Shown here: in pieces, positions 18,033-29,554 of the stretch
How the letters are laid out: every line of letters starts with the position of its first letter
How positions within the stretch are numbered: the stretch's first letter is position 1
Assembly: GCF_014235875.1 (NCBI RefSeq)
Contig: NZ_JACJUK010000006.1
Coordinates: forward strand, 62,001-126,000
From: Croceivirga lutea
GTDB lineage: Bacteria; Bacteroidota; Bacteroidia; Flavobacteriales; Flavobacteriaceae
Direction: 5' to 3'
DNA length: 64,000 bases
The notes under the pieces: model-generated
The model's database searches: none
Seen by the model: the letters and a program-made list of their open reading frames with translations, nothing else
What the model was told of the DNA's origin: nothing
Translations under genes and position numbers: made by a program

Positions 18033-19571
18033 TTACAACTCGTAAAGATCTTTGTAATACCCATCAACGGATTTTTTCCACGTAAATCGTTTTCTTTTGG
18101 CTGCTTGTTGAATTTTTTTCCATCGCGGCTTATCATCTTTAAAAACAGTAATGGCTTCGTCGAAAGCTAAAAGCATATTCTCTATTTTTTCATCGAAAGT
18201 TTTACCGTCAAAAGAAAAGCCCGTTTGCATATGACTTACCGTATCTTTTAAGCCACCTGTATTATGAACCAAACATGGATTGCCATTTCTCATGGCTAAC
18301 ATTTGACTTATTCCGCAAGGTTCAAATAAACTTGGCATAAAATACAAATCGCACTCTAAATACATAGAGTCGATTAAGTTTTCTGATTGCCCGTTAGTAA
18401 ATATAAAATTGCAATTTTCGTAGCTAATTTTTCTAAACAATTCTTCATATTCTGGAGCACCCGTACCCAACAACATAAATATACCGTCTACCGCTTTTAA
18501 CTTCTTTAAAATCTCAACGAATGCCTCAGGATTTCTTTTAAAGAAGTAAAATTTTTGTTCTGTTAACCGGGCAATGCTTGCTACAATAAATTTTGGCTTA
18601 TTCTTTCCTACATACTTCATTATTTTTTCACCGGTATGGGCTAAGAAATCAGCTTTGTACTTTTTGTTTTCATCTTGCAACCATTTAAACAGTGCTTTTA
18701 CCGTATTGCGATAGATTTCACCTTTGGCCTCTGTATTAATATTAGTGTAGTTACATCCATTTAAAATTCCGAATAATCTACCTTCCTTATGAGCTTGTTG
18801 TAAATCTTTTTCTAACCCTTCTCCTCCTATAAATTCTGGTGGTGAACTGGCTTTCATTACATCTTTCATATAAGATGGTGAAACGGTATGAACTGCGTCT
18901 GCAAAACGAATACCTACTGCCATTAAATTAATACAATCTTGGTAGCGGTAATCCATTAATCCTTTGGTATCAATGGCCATATCTGGAAACCAATTTCTTA
19001 TAGAAGAATAATTATCTGAAAAAGGTCTTATACCCTGTATAGCCAAATTATGAATACTATAAACAAACCTAATATCTTTTAGGAGCTTATAATCGGCATG
19101 GTATTCTCTTAAAAACAATAATAGGCTTGAGTGCCAATCGTGCAAATGAATTACATCTAACTTACCAAAAGCTCCTTGTTTTATTGCTGCAGCAAGTGCC
19201 GTATTAAAAATGATGTATTTTATAGCATCTGTAAAGAAGGGTTCCTCAGGATCATCATGATATATATGTGCTATACCACCTGCCTCAATTTCTGGGTGAT
19301 GAATTACATAATGGTGTATGTTTTCATAACTTTTTTTACCGGGAACTTCATATAAATCAGCATGGTAAGTGGTACCTCTTAATTCAAAATTTAAAGAGGT
19401 TTTAAAAGTACCATTTAAATGAAGTCTTGAGTAAGAGGGTACAACTACATGAACTTTATCTCCTCTTTCTGAAATTTGTCTAGGTACATCTCTAACGACA
19501 TCACCCATACCCCCAGCTTTACATTTAGGTATGCCATCATTTTCGGCTGCGGCAAATAAAAAAGTATTCAT
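18033..19571 (-). CDS. glgA: Glycogen/starch synthase (GT5 family)
   Basis: The product is 512 residues and should extend alpha-1,4-glucan chains from a nucleotide-glucose donor. The GT5 N-terminal signature KAGGMGDVVRDVPRQI is present, then HLHDWHSSLLLF and IHNLAIQGI. The C-terminal GT-B half has SIARLTEQKFYFF, LLGTGAPEYEELF and the donor-site LFEPCGISQMLAMRNG. It is slightly longer than many bacterial GlgA proteins. No glgB or glgC is nearby, so which glucan it makes, and whether the donor is ADP- or UDP-glucose, is open. It follows eno, with a terminator between. Confidence 0.85.
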   Translation of the reverse strand: MNTFLFAAAENDGIPKCKAGGMGDVVRDVPRQISERGDKVHVVVPSYSRLHLNGTFKTSLNFELRGTTYHADLYEVPGKKSYENIHHYVIHHPEIEAGGIAHIYHDDPEEPFFTDAIKYIIFNTALAAAIKQGAFGKLDVIHLHDWHSSLLLFLREYHADYKLLKDIRFVYSIHNLAIQGIRPFSDNYSSIRNWFPDMAIDTKGLMDYRYQDCINLMAVGIRFADAVHTVSPSYMKDVMKASSPPEFIGGEGLEKDLQQAHKEGRLFGILNGCNYTNINTEAKGEIYRNTVKALFKWLQDENKKYKADFLAHTGEKIMKYVGKNKPKFIVASIARLTEQKFYFFKRNPEAFVEILKKLKAVDGIFMLLGTGAPEYEELFRKISYENCNFIFTNGQSENLIDSMYLECDLYFMPSLFEPCGISQMLAMRNGNPCLVHNTGGLKDTVSHMQTGFSFDGKTFDEKIENMLLAFDEAITVFKDDKPRWKKIQQAAKRKRFTWKKSVDGYYKDLYEL

Positions 19572-19613
19572 TTACGTGTTGATTGTTTTCTAAAAGATAG
19601 GATAATAATAGGG

Positions 19614-19644
19614 CAAAAAAAAGCCTTTCCGAATAGGAAAGGCT
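19614..19644 (-). terminator. Terminator after eno
   Basis: On the minus strand AGCCTTTCC and GGAAAGGCT (19644-19636 and 19630-19622) form a perfect 9-bp stem with a 5-nt loop, followed by a run of eight T (19622-19615). Confidence 0.85.
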
Positions 19645-19651
19645 AAATTTT

Positions 19652-20962
<1,311 letters not shown>

Positions 20963-20989
20963 TTAATTAACTGTAAATATACAAAAGCT

Positions 20990-21026
20990 AAAAATGCCAG
21001 TAACACATTAAAGTGTATCACTGGCA
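20990..21026 (-). terminator. Terminator after carA
   Basis: TGCCAGT and ACTGGCA arms (20995-21001, 21020-21026) pair, with a bulge and a further ACAC/GTGT match inside. On the minus strand the stem is followed by five T. It sits directly upstream of eno. Confidence 0.7.
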
Positions 21027-21054
21027 TTCATAACAAAAATATAAACTAATGTTC

Positions 21055-22167
21055 TTAATTTCTACTGGCCTTTATTGCATCGAAGAAATTATCGAACAAA
21101 TAATCGGCATCATGCGGACCAGGACTTGCTTCCGGATGATATTGAACTGAAAACACATTTTTGTATTTCATCTTAATACCAGCCACCGTACCATCATTTA
21201 GATGCGTATGTGTTACCTCCAAATCTGGATTAGCCTCTGTCTCTTCTCTATTGATTGCAAAACCGTGATTTTGAGAAGTTATTTCACCTTTACCGGTTAT
21301 CAGATTTAATATTGGATGATTGATTCCTCTATGACCATGATGCATTTTATATGTAGAAACTCCATTTGCCAAAGCCAAAACTTGATGACCCAAACAAATA
21401 CCAAATAAAGGTTTATTGGTTTTCAAAATATCCTTTGTAGCTTCTATAGCTTCGGTTAAAGGTTCTGGATCACCTGGCCCATTAGATAGAAAATAACCAT
21501 CTGGGTTAAATTCAGCCATTTCATTTTGTGTAGCATTATAGGGGAATACTTTAATGTAAGCTCCACGTTTAGCTAAATTTCTAAGAATATTCTTTTTTAT
21601 ACCGATGTCTAAAGCAGAGATACGGTATTCTGCATTTTCATCACCAAAATAATAGGGCTCTTTTGTTGACACCTTAGAAGCCAATTCTAAACCTTGCATG
21701 CTAGGAACTTTTTTTAATTCCTCTTTTAAAGTTTCTACATCATTTACGCTAGTAGAAATAACAGCGTTCATGGCACCATTATCTCTTATGTAACACACCA
21801 ATGCTCTTGTATCTACATCAGAAATGGCGAATAAACTATTTTCCTCTAAAAACCCGAGCAAACTTTTATCTGCTGCAGGTCTTGAATAATTATAACTAAA
21901 ATTTTTACAGATTAAACCTGATATTTTTATTGAATCAGATTCAATTTCATCATTATTAGCGCCATAATTACCAATATGCGCGTTTGTAGTTACCATTAAT
22001 TGACCAAAATAAGAAGGGTCAGTAAAAATTTCTTGGTAACCTGTCATACCCGTATTAAAACATACTTCTCCGAAGGCAGTACCTTCTTTATCACCAACAG
22101 CTTTACCGTAAAAAATGGTGCCGTCTTCTAATAATAAAATTGCTTTTTTCTTTTCCCGATATTTCAT
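21055..22167 (-). CDS. carA: Carbamoyl-phosphate synthase small subunit
   Basis: The product is 370 residues, the glutaminase subunit that feeds ammonia to CarB for pyrimidine and arginine synthesis. The N-terminal CPSase domain (LLLEDGTIFYG, FNTGMTGYQEI) is followed by a class I glutamine amidotransferase. FLSNGPGDPEPL, the nucleophile Cys in GICLGHQVLAL, and the His/Glu pair in QYHPEASPGPHDADY are visible. carB is not in the window, so the subunits are encoded apart. It follows rplQ after a strong terminator. Confidence 0.96.
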   Translation of the reverse strand: MKYREKKKAILLLEDGTIFYGKAVGDKEGTAFGEVCFNTGMTGYQEIFTDPSYFGQLMVTTNAHIGNYGANNDEIESDSIKISGLICKNFSYNYSRPAADKSLLGFLEENSLFAISDVDTRALVCYIRDNGAMNAVISTSVNDVETLKEELKKVPSMQGLELASKVSTKEPYYFGDENAEYRISALDIGIKKNILRNLAKRGAYIKVFPYNATQNEMAEFNPDGYFLSNGPGDPEPLTEAIEATKDILKTNKPLFGICLGHQVLALANGVSTYKMHHGHRGINHPILNLITGKGEITSQNHGFAINREETEANPDLEVTHTHLNDGTVAGIKMKYKNVFSVQYHPEASPGPHDADYLFDNFFDAIKASRN

Positions 22168-22194
22168 TGTGCCGTAAAATTTTACAAAAAAACA

Positions 22195-22226
22195 TAAAAA
22201 AAAGGATACGTATTAACGTATCCTTT
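22195..22226 (-). terminator. Terminator of the ribosomal superoperon
   Basis: AAAGGATACGT (22201-22211) and ACGTATCCTTT (22216-22226) form a perfect 11-bp stem with a 4-nt loop. On the minus strand it is followed by a T run. It closes the array that began at rpsL, 17 kb upstream. Confidence 0.88.
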
Positions 22227-22253
22227 TAATATTATTAATGAATAATCAACATG

Positions 22254-22754
22254 TTATTCTTCTGAATCATCATTCGCAGTTTCAGCAACAGGTGGCGTTT
22301 GAGTAGTCTCTTTAGAACCTCCTCTACTTCTTCTACTTCTTCTTGTTGATTTCTTTTTACCTGTTTCGTAAGTATCATTGAAATCAACTAACTCAATCAT
22401 TGCCATATCGGCATTGTCACCTAAACGATTACCTAGTTTAATAATTCTAGTATAACCCCCAGGTCTATCACCTACCTTTTCAGCAACAGTACTAAACAAC
22501 TCTGTAACCGCATACTTGTCTCTTAATTTGCTAAACGCTAATCTTCTGTTGTGCATACCTTTCTCAGTAGTCTGGTTATTTTCAACCTTAGACTTAGTAA
22601 TAATAGGTTCTACAAATTGCTTCAAAGCTTTTGCCTTTGCTACAGTTGTATTAATTCTTTTGTGCTCAATTAATGAACAAGCCATATTGGCAAGCATTGC
22701 CTTACGGTGTGCAGATTTTCTGCCTAAATGATTGAACTTTTTTCCGTGTCTCAT
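22254..22754 (-). CDS. rplQ: 50S ribosomal protein L17
   Basis: The product is 166 residues. The core ([51 protein letters not shown]) is that of L17, which lies near the peptide exit tunnel. A 35-residue tail beyond the usual end begins with a basic run ([12 protein letters not shown]) and finishes acidic (ETANDDSEE). Such tails are common in Bacteroidota L17. It is the last gene of the array. Confidence 0.97.
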   Translation of the reverse strand: MRHGKKFNHLGRKSAHRKAMLANMACSLIEHKRINTTVAKAKALKQFVEPIITKSKVENNQTTEKGMHNRRLAFSKLRDKYAVTELFSTVAEKVGDRPGGYTRIIKLGNRLGDNADMAMIELVDFNDTYETGKKKSTRRSRRSRGGSKETTQTPPVAETANDDSEE

Positions 22755-22817
22755 TTTTCTAGTTTATCATCTTGCTACCAAATCCTACAATATTTTAGGA
22801 GAGCAAAATATGATTAA

Positions 22818-23810
22818 TTAATCTTTATCTAACTTATATTTTGAAAGATCCATACCAAATTGAAGACCTTTATTAATAACAAGTTCTTCTAACTCGGTTA
22901 ATGATTTTTTACCGAAGTTTCTAAACTTCATTAAATCATTTTTATTGAAACTTACCAAATCACCTAAGGTGTCTACTTCTGCTGCTTTTAAGCAATTAAG
23001 TGCTCTAACTGACAAGTCCATATCAACCAATTTTGTTTTTAATAATTGGCGCATATGTAAAGATTCTTCATCATAAGTCTCTGTTTGAGCAATCTCATCA
23101 GCCTCAAGGGTGATGCGTTCATCAGAGAATAACATAAAGTGATGAATTAAAATCTTAGCCGCTTCAGTTAAAGCGTCTTTAGGATGTATAGAACCGTCTG
23201 AAACGATCTCGAAAATTAACTTCTCAAAATCAGTTTTCTGCTCAACCCTAAAGTTTTCAATACTATACTTAACATTTTTTATAGGAGTAAAAACAGAATC
23301 AACTGCAATTGTTCCTAGAGGAGCGTTAGACTTTTTATTTTCTTCTGCTGGCACATAACCACGACCCTTCTCAATGATAATTTCTAAGTTGATTTCAACT
23401 TTAGGATCCATGTTACAAATAACCATATCTGGGTTCAATACTTGAAAACCAGAAATGAATTTTTGAAAATCACCAGCGGTAAGTTGTTCTTTACCTGAAA
23501 CAGAAATCGTTACAGTTTCACTCTCAACATCATCTATCTGTCTTTTGAATCGAACCTGCTTTAGGTTCAATATCATTTCTGTAACATCTTCTACTACTCC
23601 AGGAATTACTGAAAACTCATGCTCAACACCATTCATTCTAACAGACGTAATTGCAAAACCTTCTAAAGAAGAAAGCAATACACGTCTAAGCGCGTTCCCA
23701 ACAGTTAAACCGTAACCAGGTTCCAAAGGACGAAATTCAAATTTCCCTTCGAAATCTGTAGATTCAATCATTATAACTTTATCGGGCTTTTGAAAATTAA
23801 GTAATGCCAT
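22818..23810 (-). CDS. rpoA: RNA polymerase alpha subunit
   Basis: The product is 330 residues. The N-terminal domain (about 1-230) dimerises and nucleates assembly, with [20 protein letters not shown] and [17 protein letters not shown] visible. The C-terminal domain (about 245-320) binds promoter DNA and regulators ([35 protein letters not shown]). The ATG at 23810 ([11 protein letters not shown]) is chosen. A TTG 12 bases upstream is in frame but unlikely, since Bacteroidota alpha subunits begin at this ATG. It lies between rpsD and rplQ. Confidence 0.97.
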   Translation of the reverse strand: MALLNFQKPDKVIMIESTDFEGKFEFRPLEPGYGLTVGNALRRVLLSSLEGFAITSVRMNGVEHEFSVIPGVVEDVTEMILNLKQVRFKRQIDDVESETVTISVSGKEQLTAGDFQKFISGFQVLNPDMVICNMDPKVEINLEIIIEKGRGYVPAEENKKSNAPLGTIAVDSVFTPIKNVKYSIENFRVEQKTDFEKLIFEIVSDGSIHPKDALTEAAKILIHHFMLFSDERITLEADEIAQTETYDEESLHMRQLLKTKLVDMDLSVRALNCLKAAEVDTLGDLVSFNKNDLMKFRNFGKKSLTELEELVINKGLQFGMDLSKYKLDKD

Positions 23811-23828
23811 AATTTTAGACAAATAGTT

Positions 23829-24434
23829 TTATTTAGAGTATAACTCGACGATTAATTGTTCTTTGATATTCTCAGGAATTTGAAGTCGTTCTGGAGTTGT
23901 TACAAAAGTACCTTCTTTTGTGTCATTGTTCCAGGTTAACCACTCGTACACTGAGCTATTGTTTGCCAAAGAATCGTCGATTACTTGTAAAGACTTTGAC
24001 TTTTCACGAACACCTATAACATCTCCTGGCTTTAAAGCATAAGATGGTATGTTCACTAACTCTCCATTAACTGTAATATGTCTGTGAGATACTAATTGGC
24101 GAGCACCTCTTCTAGATGGTGCTATACCTAAACGATATACTACATTATCTAATCTACCTTCACATAATTGTAAAAGTACTTCACCAGTTACACCTTCTTT
24201 TCTTTTTGCTTCAGCAAATAAATTTCTAAACTGACGCTCTAAGATACCGTAAGTGTATTTTGCTTTTTGCTTTTCAGCTAACTGAACTGCATATTCTGAT
24301 TTTTTACCTCTTCTACGATTATTACCGTGTTGTCCTGGAGGGTAATTTTTTTTCTCGAAAGACTTATCGTCTCCGAAAATTGCTTCGCCGAACTTTCTAG
24401 CGATTTTTGTTTTTGGTCCTGTATATCTTGCCAT
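23829..24434 (-). CDS. rpsD: 30S ribosomal protein S4
   Basis: The product is 201 residues. A basic N-terminal domain without the zinc-binding Cys cluster (the C-minus form) is followed by the S4 RNA-binding domain ([35 protein letters not shown]). S4 nucleates 16S folding and in many bacteria represses its own operon. The 107-bp gap upstream with its hairpin fits such control here. Confidence 0.97.
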   Translation of the reverse strand: MARYTGPKTKIARKFGEAIFGDDKSFEKKNYPPGQHGNNRRRGKKSEYAVQLAEKQKAKYTYGILERQFRNLFAEAKRKEGVTGEVLLQLCEGRLDNVVYRLGIAPSRRGARQLVSHRHITVNGELVNIPSYALKPGDVIGVREKSKSLQVIDDSLANNSSVYEWLTWNNDTKEGTFVTTPERLQIPENIKEQLIVELYSK

Positions 24435-24541
24435 TTTCTAAGTTTTTGAAAGTACGATTATGAATTAAGGCTTATCCTTCGATAATCTAAACTGCACCTT
24501 CGTAAAAATCCGCCATAGGGCGGATTGTTATAAAATATTAA
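24435..24541 (-). promoter_or_regulatory. Candidate rpsD leader with attenuator-like hairpin
   Basis: This is one of only two long gaps in the array. On the minus strand AATCCGCC and GGCGGATT (24526-24519 and 24514-24507) form a perfect 8-bp, GC-rich stem with a 4-nt loop. Five T follow, counting the two at the end of the arm. The hairpin lies right after the rpsK stop and about 70 nt before rpsD. It could trim transcription into rpsD-rpoA-rplQ, respond to S4, or protect the upstream message end. Confidence 0.5.
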
Positions 24542-24943
24542 TTAAACTCTTCTTCTTTTTGGAGGTCTACAACCATTATGAGGAATTGGTGTTACATCGA
24601 TAATCTCTGTAACTTCAATACCTTCATTATGTATTGTACGTATTGCAGACTCTCTACCGTTACCTGGTCCTTTTACGTATACTTTCACTCTTCTTAGACC
24701 AGCTTCCATAGCTACTTTTGCACAATCTTCTGCTGCTACCTGAGCTGCATATGGAGTATTCTTCTTAGAACCTCTGAAGCCCATTTTACCAGCTGAAGAC
24801 CAAGAAATAACATCACCTTTCTTATTTGTTAAAGAGATAATGATGTTGTTAAAAGATGCTACAATATGTGCTTCACCAGTTGCATCAACAACTACCTTAC
24901 GCTTTTTAGCAGCAGTTTTTGTATTTGATTTTCCTTTTGCCAT
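24542..24943 (-). CDS. rpsK: 30S ribosomal protein S11
   Basis: The product is 133 residues of the platform protein S11. The segments [35 protein letters not shown] and [11 protein letters not shown], and the tail [18 protein letters not shown], are diagnostic. It lies 10 bp after rpsM. A long gap with a hairpin separates it from rpsD. Confidence 0.97.
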   Translation of the reverse strand: MAKGKSNTKTAAKKRKVVVDATGEAHIVASFNNIIISLTNKKGDVISWSSAGKMGFRGSKKNTPYAAQVAAEDCAKVAMEAGLRRVKVYVKGPGNGRESAIRTIHNEGIEVTEIIDVTPIPHNGCRPPKRRRV

Positions 24944-24953
24944 CTGCTAATTA

Positions 24954-25328
24954 TTATTTAGTAGCTTTTTTCTTATTAGCTACTGTCTTACGTTTTCCTT
25001 TTCTAGTTCTAGAATTATTCTTTGTGCGTTGACCTCTTAACGGTAAACCTGCTCTATGACGTATTCCTCTTTGACAACCAATATCCATCAAACGCTTGAT
25101 GTTTAATTGAGTCTCTGAACGTAACTCACCTTCAATTGTGAACTCTCCTACGGCTTCACGAATTTTACCAATTTGGTCATCATTCCAATCAGACACTTTA
25201 ATGTCTTCATCTACACCTGCCTTAGCTAATATTTCTTTAGCTCTGCTATTACCGACACCATAAATGTAAGTCAATGAAATTACACCACGCTTTTGTTTAG
25301 GTATATCAACCCCTGCAATTCTTGCCAT
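24954..25328 (-). CDS. rpsM: 30S ribosomal protein S13
   Basis: The product is 124 residues of S13, the small-subunit head protein that contacts the P-site tRNA and the large subunit. [20 protein letters not shown], the helix-two-turn-helix ([14 protein letters not shown]), and [20 protein letters not shown] with a Lys-rich tail identify it. It follows rpmJ by two bases. Confidence 0.97.
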   Translation of the reverse strand: MARIAGVDIPKQKRGVISLTYIYGVGNSRAKEILAKAGVDEDIKVSDWNDDQIGKIREAVGEFTIEGELRSETQLNIKRLMDIGCQRGIRHRAGLPLRGQRTKNNSRTRKGKRKTVANKKKATK

Positions 25329-25330
25329 AA

Positions 25331-25447
25331 TTACCCTTGTCTTTGTTTAAATCTAGGATTCTTTTTGTTGATTACGTACAGTTTGCCTTTTCTGCGAACA
25401 ATCTTGCAGTCTGCACTTCTTTTTTTAATGGATGCTCTTACCTTCAT
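25331..25447 (-). CDS. rpmJ: 50S ribosomal protein L36, zinc-free form
   Basis: A 38-codon gene lies between infA and rpsM. It reads [20 protein letters not shown] at the start and ends NPRFKQRQG. Only one of the four zinc ligands of the classical form (C11, C14, C27, H32) is kept, the Cys at 14, so this is the C-minus, zinc-independent type. Its place between infA and rpsM is the usual one. Confidence 0.96.
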   Translation of the reverse strand: MKVRASIKKRSADCKIVRRKGKLYVINKKNPRFKQRQG

Positions 25448-25457
25448 CTTTATGTTC

Positions 25458-25673
25458 TTAATATCTGTAAGTAATTCTAGCTTTTGTTAAATCGTATGGA
25501 CTCATTTCAAGCTTCACTTTATCTCCTGGTAGTAATTTAATATAGTGCATACGCATTTTACCAGAGATATGAGCTGTTACAATATGTCCGTTTTCTAATT
25601 CTACACGAAACATAGCATTTGACAATGCTTCGATAATTGAACCGTCTTGTTCTATTGCTGCTTGTTTGGCCAT
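25458..25673 (-). CDS. infA: Translation initiation factor IF-1
   Basis: The product is 71 residues with an OB fold ([48 protein letters not shown]). IF-1 covers the A site during initiation. It lies four bases after secY and ten before rpmJ, the standard spc-alpha junction order. Confidence 0.97.
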   Translation of the reverse strand: MAKQAAIEQDGSIIEALSNAMFRVELENGHIVTAHISGKMRMHYIKLLPGDKVKLEMSPYDLTKARITYRY

Positions 25674-25677
25674 AGAT

Positions 25678-27021
25678 TTAAGCTACTTTTCTGTTTTTTC
25701 CAGTTTTCATTAAACCATCATAATGTCTGTTCAATAAATAAGAATTTACTTGCTGAACAGTATCGATAGCTACCCCAACCATAATTAATAGTGAAGTACC
25801 ACCGTAGAACAATGCCCAACCTGCCTGTACGTCCATTAACTTAACTACTATTGCAGGTAAAACTGCTAGTGCTGCTAAGAAAAGAGAACCTGGAAAGGTT
25901 ATTAATGACATAATCTTATCTAAATAATCACCTGTTTCTTTACCTGGTCTAATACCTGGTATAAAACCACCACTGCGTTTTAAGTCATCAGCCATTTTGT
26001 TAGTAGGTACTGTGATAGCGGTATAGAAATAGGTGAAAATAATAATCAGTAATGCAAATAATAAGTTGTACCAGAATCCAAAAATATCTGCAAACTGAAC
26101 TTCCATCCACTGTCCTGCTTCTGTATTATTAAATGTTTTACCTATTAAACTTGGTGCGAACATTATTGCTTGTGCAAATATAATTGGCATTACACCAGAA
26201 GCATTTAATTTAAGTGGAATGTACTGTCTTGAGCCCATTGCATTTTTTTCATAACCACCAGATGCGCTTCTTCTTGCATATTGAACTGGTATTTGGCGCA
26301 CAGCCATTACCAATAAAACACTTGCCAGTATAACCAAGAACCAAATTATAACCTCAATAAGAATAAACATTATACCCCCAGTATTATTTGTAGTTCTAGA
26401 CACAAATTCTTGTAAAAAAGATTGTGGCATAGTTGCTATTATACCAATCATAATTAAGAGTGATATACCATTACCAATTCCTTTATCAGTAATTTTCTCT
26501 CCTAACCACATGGCAAAAACACACCCAGTTACCAAAATAATAACCGACGGCACTATAAAATCGAGACCTTTTCCTAAAACAAAGGCACTATCTGGAACAC
26601 CTAGCGCGCCTAAACCATATAAATAAGCTGGTGCTTGCACAATACAAATTGCGATAGTCAACCATCTTGTTATCTGATTTTTTGTTTTACGACCACTCTC
26701 TCCTTCTTTATCTAACTTTTGAAGATAAGGTATTGCTATACTCATTAGTTGAACCACAATAGAAGCAGAGATATAAGGCATAATACCTAATGCAAAAACA
26801 GATGCGTTAGCAAAAGCTCCACCTGTAAATGCGTTTAAAATACCAAGTATACCTTGTTCTGTATTTGAAGTTAATTCAGCTAATTGAGCTGTATCAATAC
26901 CAGGAAGCACAACCTGTGCACCAAAACGATACACTAACAACAAACTTAAGGTAACGATAATACGTTGCCTAAGTTCATCTATCTTCCAAATATTTGATAT
27001 GGTCTCAATAAATTTTTTCAT
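25678..27021 (-). CDS. secY: Protein translocase subunit SecY
   Basis: The product is 447 residues with ten membrane helices and forms the SecYEG export channel. [20 protein letters not shown] opens helix 1. The plug region follows ([20 protein letters not shown]), and [20 protein letters not shown] is a cytoplasmic loop near the SecA/ribosome contact. [16 protein letters not shown] marks the last large loop. It lies between rplO and infA, as in most bacteria. Confidence 0.97.
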   Translation of the reverse strand: MKKFIETISNIWKIDELRQRIIVTLSLLLVYRFGAQVVLPGIDTAQLAELTSNTEQGILGILNAFTGGAFANASVFALGIMPYISASIVVQLMSIAIPYLQKLDKEGESGRKTKNQITRWLTIAICIVQAPAYLYGLGALGVPDSAFVLGKGLDFIVPSVIILVTGCVFAMWLGEKITDKGIGNGISLLIMIGIIATMPQSFLQEFVSRTTNNTGGIMFILIEVIIWFLVILASVLLVMAVRQIPVQYARRSASGGYEKNAMGSRQYIPLKLNASGVMPIIFAQAIMFAPSLIGKTFNNTEAGQWMEVQFADIFGFWYNLLFALLIIIFTYFYTAITVPTNKMADDLKRSGGFIPGIRPGKETGDYLDKIMSLITFPGSLFLAALAVLPAIVVKLMDVQAGWALFYGGTSLLIMVGVAIDTVQQVNSYLLNRHYDGLMKTGKNRKVA

Positions 27022-27031
27022 TGTAAAATGA

Positions 27032-27484
27032 TTACAGCGTTATTGCTTCACCTCCTGCTTTTTCAATCGCCTCTTTTGCTGAAGCACTGAATTTGTGAGC
27101 TGAAACTTTAATCTTCGCTTTTAATTCTCCATTACCTAAAACTTTAACTAAATCGTTTTTACCAACTACACGATTTTCAATTAAAGCATCTAAAGTAACT
27201 TCATCTTTAACAATCTTGTTATCAACCAATTCTTGAAGCTTAGCTAGATTCACAGGTTGGTATTCTTTTCTATTAAAGTTTTTGAAGCCAAACTTAGGTA
27301 CTCTTCTTTGTAGTGGCATTTGACCACCTTCAAAACCAATTTTCTTTGAATAACCTGATCTTGATTTTGCACCTTTATGACCTCTAGTGGCTGTACCACC
27401 TTTACCTGAACCTTGTCCTCTACCTACACGTTTACCGTGTTTATGAGTAGAACCTTCTGCTGGTTTTAAATTGCTTAAATCCAT
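27032..27484 (-). CDS. rplO: 50S ribosomal protein L15
   Basis: The product is 150 residues. The Gly-rich basic N-terminus (MDLSNLKPAEGSTHKHGKRV, GRGQGSGKGGTATRGHKGAK) threads into 23S rRNA. The C-terminal globular half (VLGNGELKAKIKVSAHKFSA) is typical of L15. It sits between rpmD and secY. Confidence 0.97.
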   Translation of the reverse strand: MDLSNLKPAEGSTHKHGKRVGRGQGSGKGGTATRGHKGAKSRSGYSKKIGFEGGQMPLQRRVPKFGFKNFNRKEYQPVNLAKLQELVDNKIVKDEVTLDALIENRVVGKNDLVKVLGNGELKAKIKVSAHKFSASAKEAIEKAGGEAITL

Positions 27485-27497
27485 CCTTAATTATCGT

Positions 27498-27674
27498 TTA
27501 GGCTTCAGTAGAAACCAAGTGTTTTACTTTATCTATCATTCCAAGGATTGCTGGTGAGTCATCATGCTCAACAACCTGACCAATTTTACGAAGACCCAAA
27601 GCTTCTAATGTTCTCTTTTGGTCTTGCGGCCTTTTAATGGCACTTTTTACTTGCTTAACTTTAATCTTCGCCAT
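27498..27674 (-). CDS. rpmD: 50S ribosomal protein L30
   Basis: This is a 58-codon gene between rpsE and rplO. It reads MAKIKVKQVKSAIKRPQDQK, then RTLEALGLRKIGQVVEH, the typical L30 core of two strands and two helices. The spacing to rpsE is five bases and to rplO 13 bases. The length is normal for L30. Confidence 0.96.
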   Translation of the reverse strand: MAKIKVKQVKSAIKRPQDQKRTLEALGLRKIGQVVEHDDSPAILGMIDKVKHLVSTEA

Positions 27675-27679
27675 TGTAA

Positions 27680-28204
27680 TTATCCTTTAAATACTTTTTC
27701 CATACTAATGCCACGTTGTTTTGCTACAACCTTAGCATCTCTTAATTGTAATAATGCATCAAAAGTTGCTTTAACCACGTTGTGTGGGTTAGATGAACCT
27801 TGTGATTTTGAAAGTACATCATGAATACCTACTGATTCTAATACCGCACGTACAGCACCACCAGCAATTACTCCTGTACCCTCTGAAGCAGGTTTCATAA
27901 ATACTTTTGCACCACCATACTTACCCTTTTGCTCGTGTGGTAATGTTCCTTTGTTTAAAGGAATTCTTACAAGATTCTTCTTGGCATCTTCGATAGCTTT
28001 TGCTATGGCAGTTGCAACATCTTTAGATTTTCCAAGACCATGACCTACAACACCATTTTCATCACCAACCACAACGATTGCAGAAAAACCAAATGCTCTA
28101 CCACCTTTAGTTACTTTTGTTACACGTTGTACGCCAACTAAACGGTCTTTTAATTCTAAACCTCCTGGCTTAACAATTTCTACATTTTTATACTTCTGGT
28201 ACAT
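27680..28204 (-). CDS. rpsE: 30S ribosomal protein S5
   Basis: The product is 174 residues of S5, a decoding-fidelity protein at the mRNA entry channel. The S5 double-stranded-RNA-like domain ([40 protein letters not shown]) and the ribosomal fold of the C-terminal half ([20 protein letters not shown]) are clear. Confidence 0.97.
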   Translation of the reverse strand: MYQKYKNVEIVKPGGLELKDRLVGVQRVTKVTKGGRAFGFSAIVVVGDENGVVGHGLGKSKDVATAIAKAIEDAKKNLVRIPLNKGTLPHEQKGKYGGAKVFMKPASEGTGVIAGGAVRAVLESVGIHDVLSKSQGSSNPHNVVKATFDALLQLRDAKVVAKQRGISMEKVFKG

Positions 28205-28209
28205 ATGAT

Positions 28210-28563
28210 TTAGAATTTAAGTCCACCTTCTCTGGCACCTTCTGCTAAAGCTTTAACACGACCATGGTAAAGGTTACCTCCACGATCAAAAGCTACAGTT
28301 TCAATACCTGCTTTAATTGCCTTCTCTGCAATTGACTTTCCAACTGCGTTTGCTATTTCTGATTTGGTTCCTTTTGAATCCAAACCCTTGTCTCTTGACG
28401 ATGCAGATGCCAATGTTTTACCATTGTTGTCATCAATCAATTGCACATATATTTCTTTATTGCTTCTGAACACAGACAGCCTTGGACGCGTTTCAGTTCC
28501 GAATGAAACCTTTCTAATCCTTCTTCTAATCCGTTGTTTTCTTTCAGATGTTGATAATCCCAT
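28210..28563 (-). CDS. rplR: 50S ribosomal protein L18
   Basis: The product is 117 residues of L18, which binds 5S rRNA together with L5. A basic N-terminus ([20 protein letters not shown]) precedes [19 protein letters not shown]. The C-terminus [20 protein letters not shown] with GLKF is characteristic. It sits between rplF and rpsE. Confidence 0.97.
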   Translation of the reverse strand: MGLSTSERKQRIRRRIRKVSFGTETRPRLSVFRSNKEIYVQLIDDNNGKTLASASSRDKGLDSKGTKSEIANAVGKSIAEKAIKAGIETVAFDRGGNLYHGRVKALAEGAREGGLKF

Positions 28564-28574
28564 TGTTCTGCTTA

Positions 28575-29117
28575 TTAAGCTGATTTACCTGCTTTTCTTC
28601 TAATTTGTTCTCCAACGAACTTGATACCCTTTCCTTTGTACGGCTCAGGTTTTCTGAAGGAGCGAATCTTCGCTGCCACAGCACCAACAAGTTGTTTGTC
28701 GTGAGATGTCAATTTAACTATTGGATTTTTACCTTTCTCAGAAACAGTTTCTATTTTCACCTCTGGGGCAATATCCATAACAATGTTATGAGAAAAACCA
28801 ATTGCTAAATCTAATTTTTGTCCTTGGTTGCTAGCTCTATAACCAACACCAACTAACTCTAATTCTTTGGTCCAACCTTTAGTTACACCTTCAATCATAT
28901 TATTAACAAGAGCTCTATATAACCCGTGTTTAGCTTTATGATCCTTAGAATCTGAAGGTCTTTCCACAGAAATAGTACCTTCTTCTACTTTAAAAGACAC
29001 ACTATCAAAATCTTGGGCTAATTCTCCCAACTTTCCTTTTACAGTGATAGTTTGGTCTTTGATATCAATTGTAACTCCTTCTGGAATTGAAATTGGATTA
29101 TTTCCTATTCTTGACAT
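28575..29117 (-). CDS. rplF: 50S ribosomal protein L6
   Basis: The product is 180 residues with the two repeated L6 domains, [20 protein letters not shown] at the start and a C-terminal half with [18 protein letters not shown]6 lies near the factor-binding centre, where EF-G and EF-Tu act. Length and order (rpsH, rplF, rplR) are normal. Confidence 0.97.
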   Translation of the reverse strand: MSRIGNNPISIPEGVTIDIKDQTITVKGKLGELAQDFDSVSFKVEEGTISVERPSDSKDHKAKHGLYRALVNNMIEGVTKGWTKELELVGVGYRASNQGQKLDLAIGFSHNIVMDIAPEVKIETVSEKGKNPIVKLTSHDKQLVGAVAAKIRSFRKPEPYKGKGIKFVGEQIRRKAGKSA

Positions 29118-29135
29118 CTCTTTATCTTTTATCTC

Positions 29136-29534
29136 TTAGTATACGTAACACAATACTTCACCACCAACCTTTTCAGCTTTAGCTTGCTTACTTGTCATAA
29201 CACCATGTGATGTAGAGACAATTGCAATACCAAGACCATTTAAAACTCTTGGCAACTCTTCAGAGCCGGCGTACTTTCTTAAACCTGGTTTACTTACTCT
29301 CTGCAATTTTTTAATAATTGGCTCTTTAGTAAACTTGTCATATTTCAAGGCAATTTTAATGTTACCCTGTGCTGAATCCTCTTCAAATTTGTAGCTCAAT
29401 ATATAGCCCTGATCAAAAAGGATTTTAGTCACCTCTTTTTTCAAGTTAGATGCTGGGATATCTACCACTCTATGACCAGCTCTGCTGGCATTTCTAATAC
29501 GGGTCAAATAATCCGAAATTGGGTCTGTTACCAT
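29136..29534 (-). CDS. rpsH: 30S ribosomal protein S8
   Basis: The product is 132 residues of S8, a central-domain 16S binder that in E. coli also represses the spc operon. DPISDYLTRIRNASRAGHRV, KPGLRKYAGSEELPRVLNGL and the end ISTSHGVMTSKQAKAEKVGG identify it. The gene lies between rpsN and rplF. Confidence 0.97.
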   Translation of the reverse strand: MVTDPISDYLTRIRNASRAGHRVVDIPASNLKKEVTKILFDQGYILSYKFEEDSAQGNIKIALKYDKFTKEPIIKKLQRVSKPGLRKYAGSEELPRVLNGLGIAIVSTSHGVMTSKQAKAEKVGGEVLCYVY

Positions 29535-29554
29535 TTCTCTTCTTTATTATCAGT

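Noticed and set aside
22172-22183. Palindrome GTAAAATTTTAC before carA as an operator
   Set aside because: It is short, purely AT-rich in the middle and likely by chance in this base composition.
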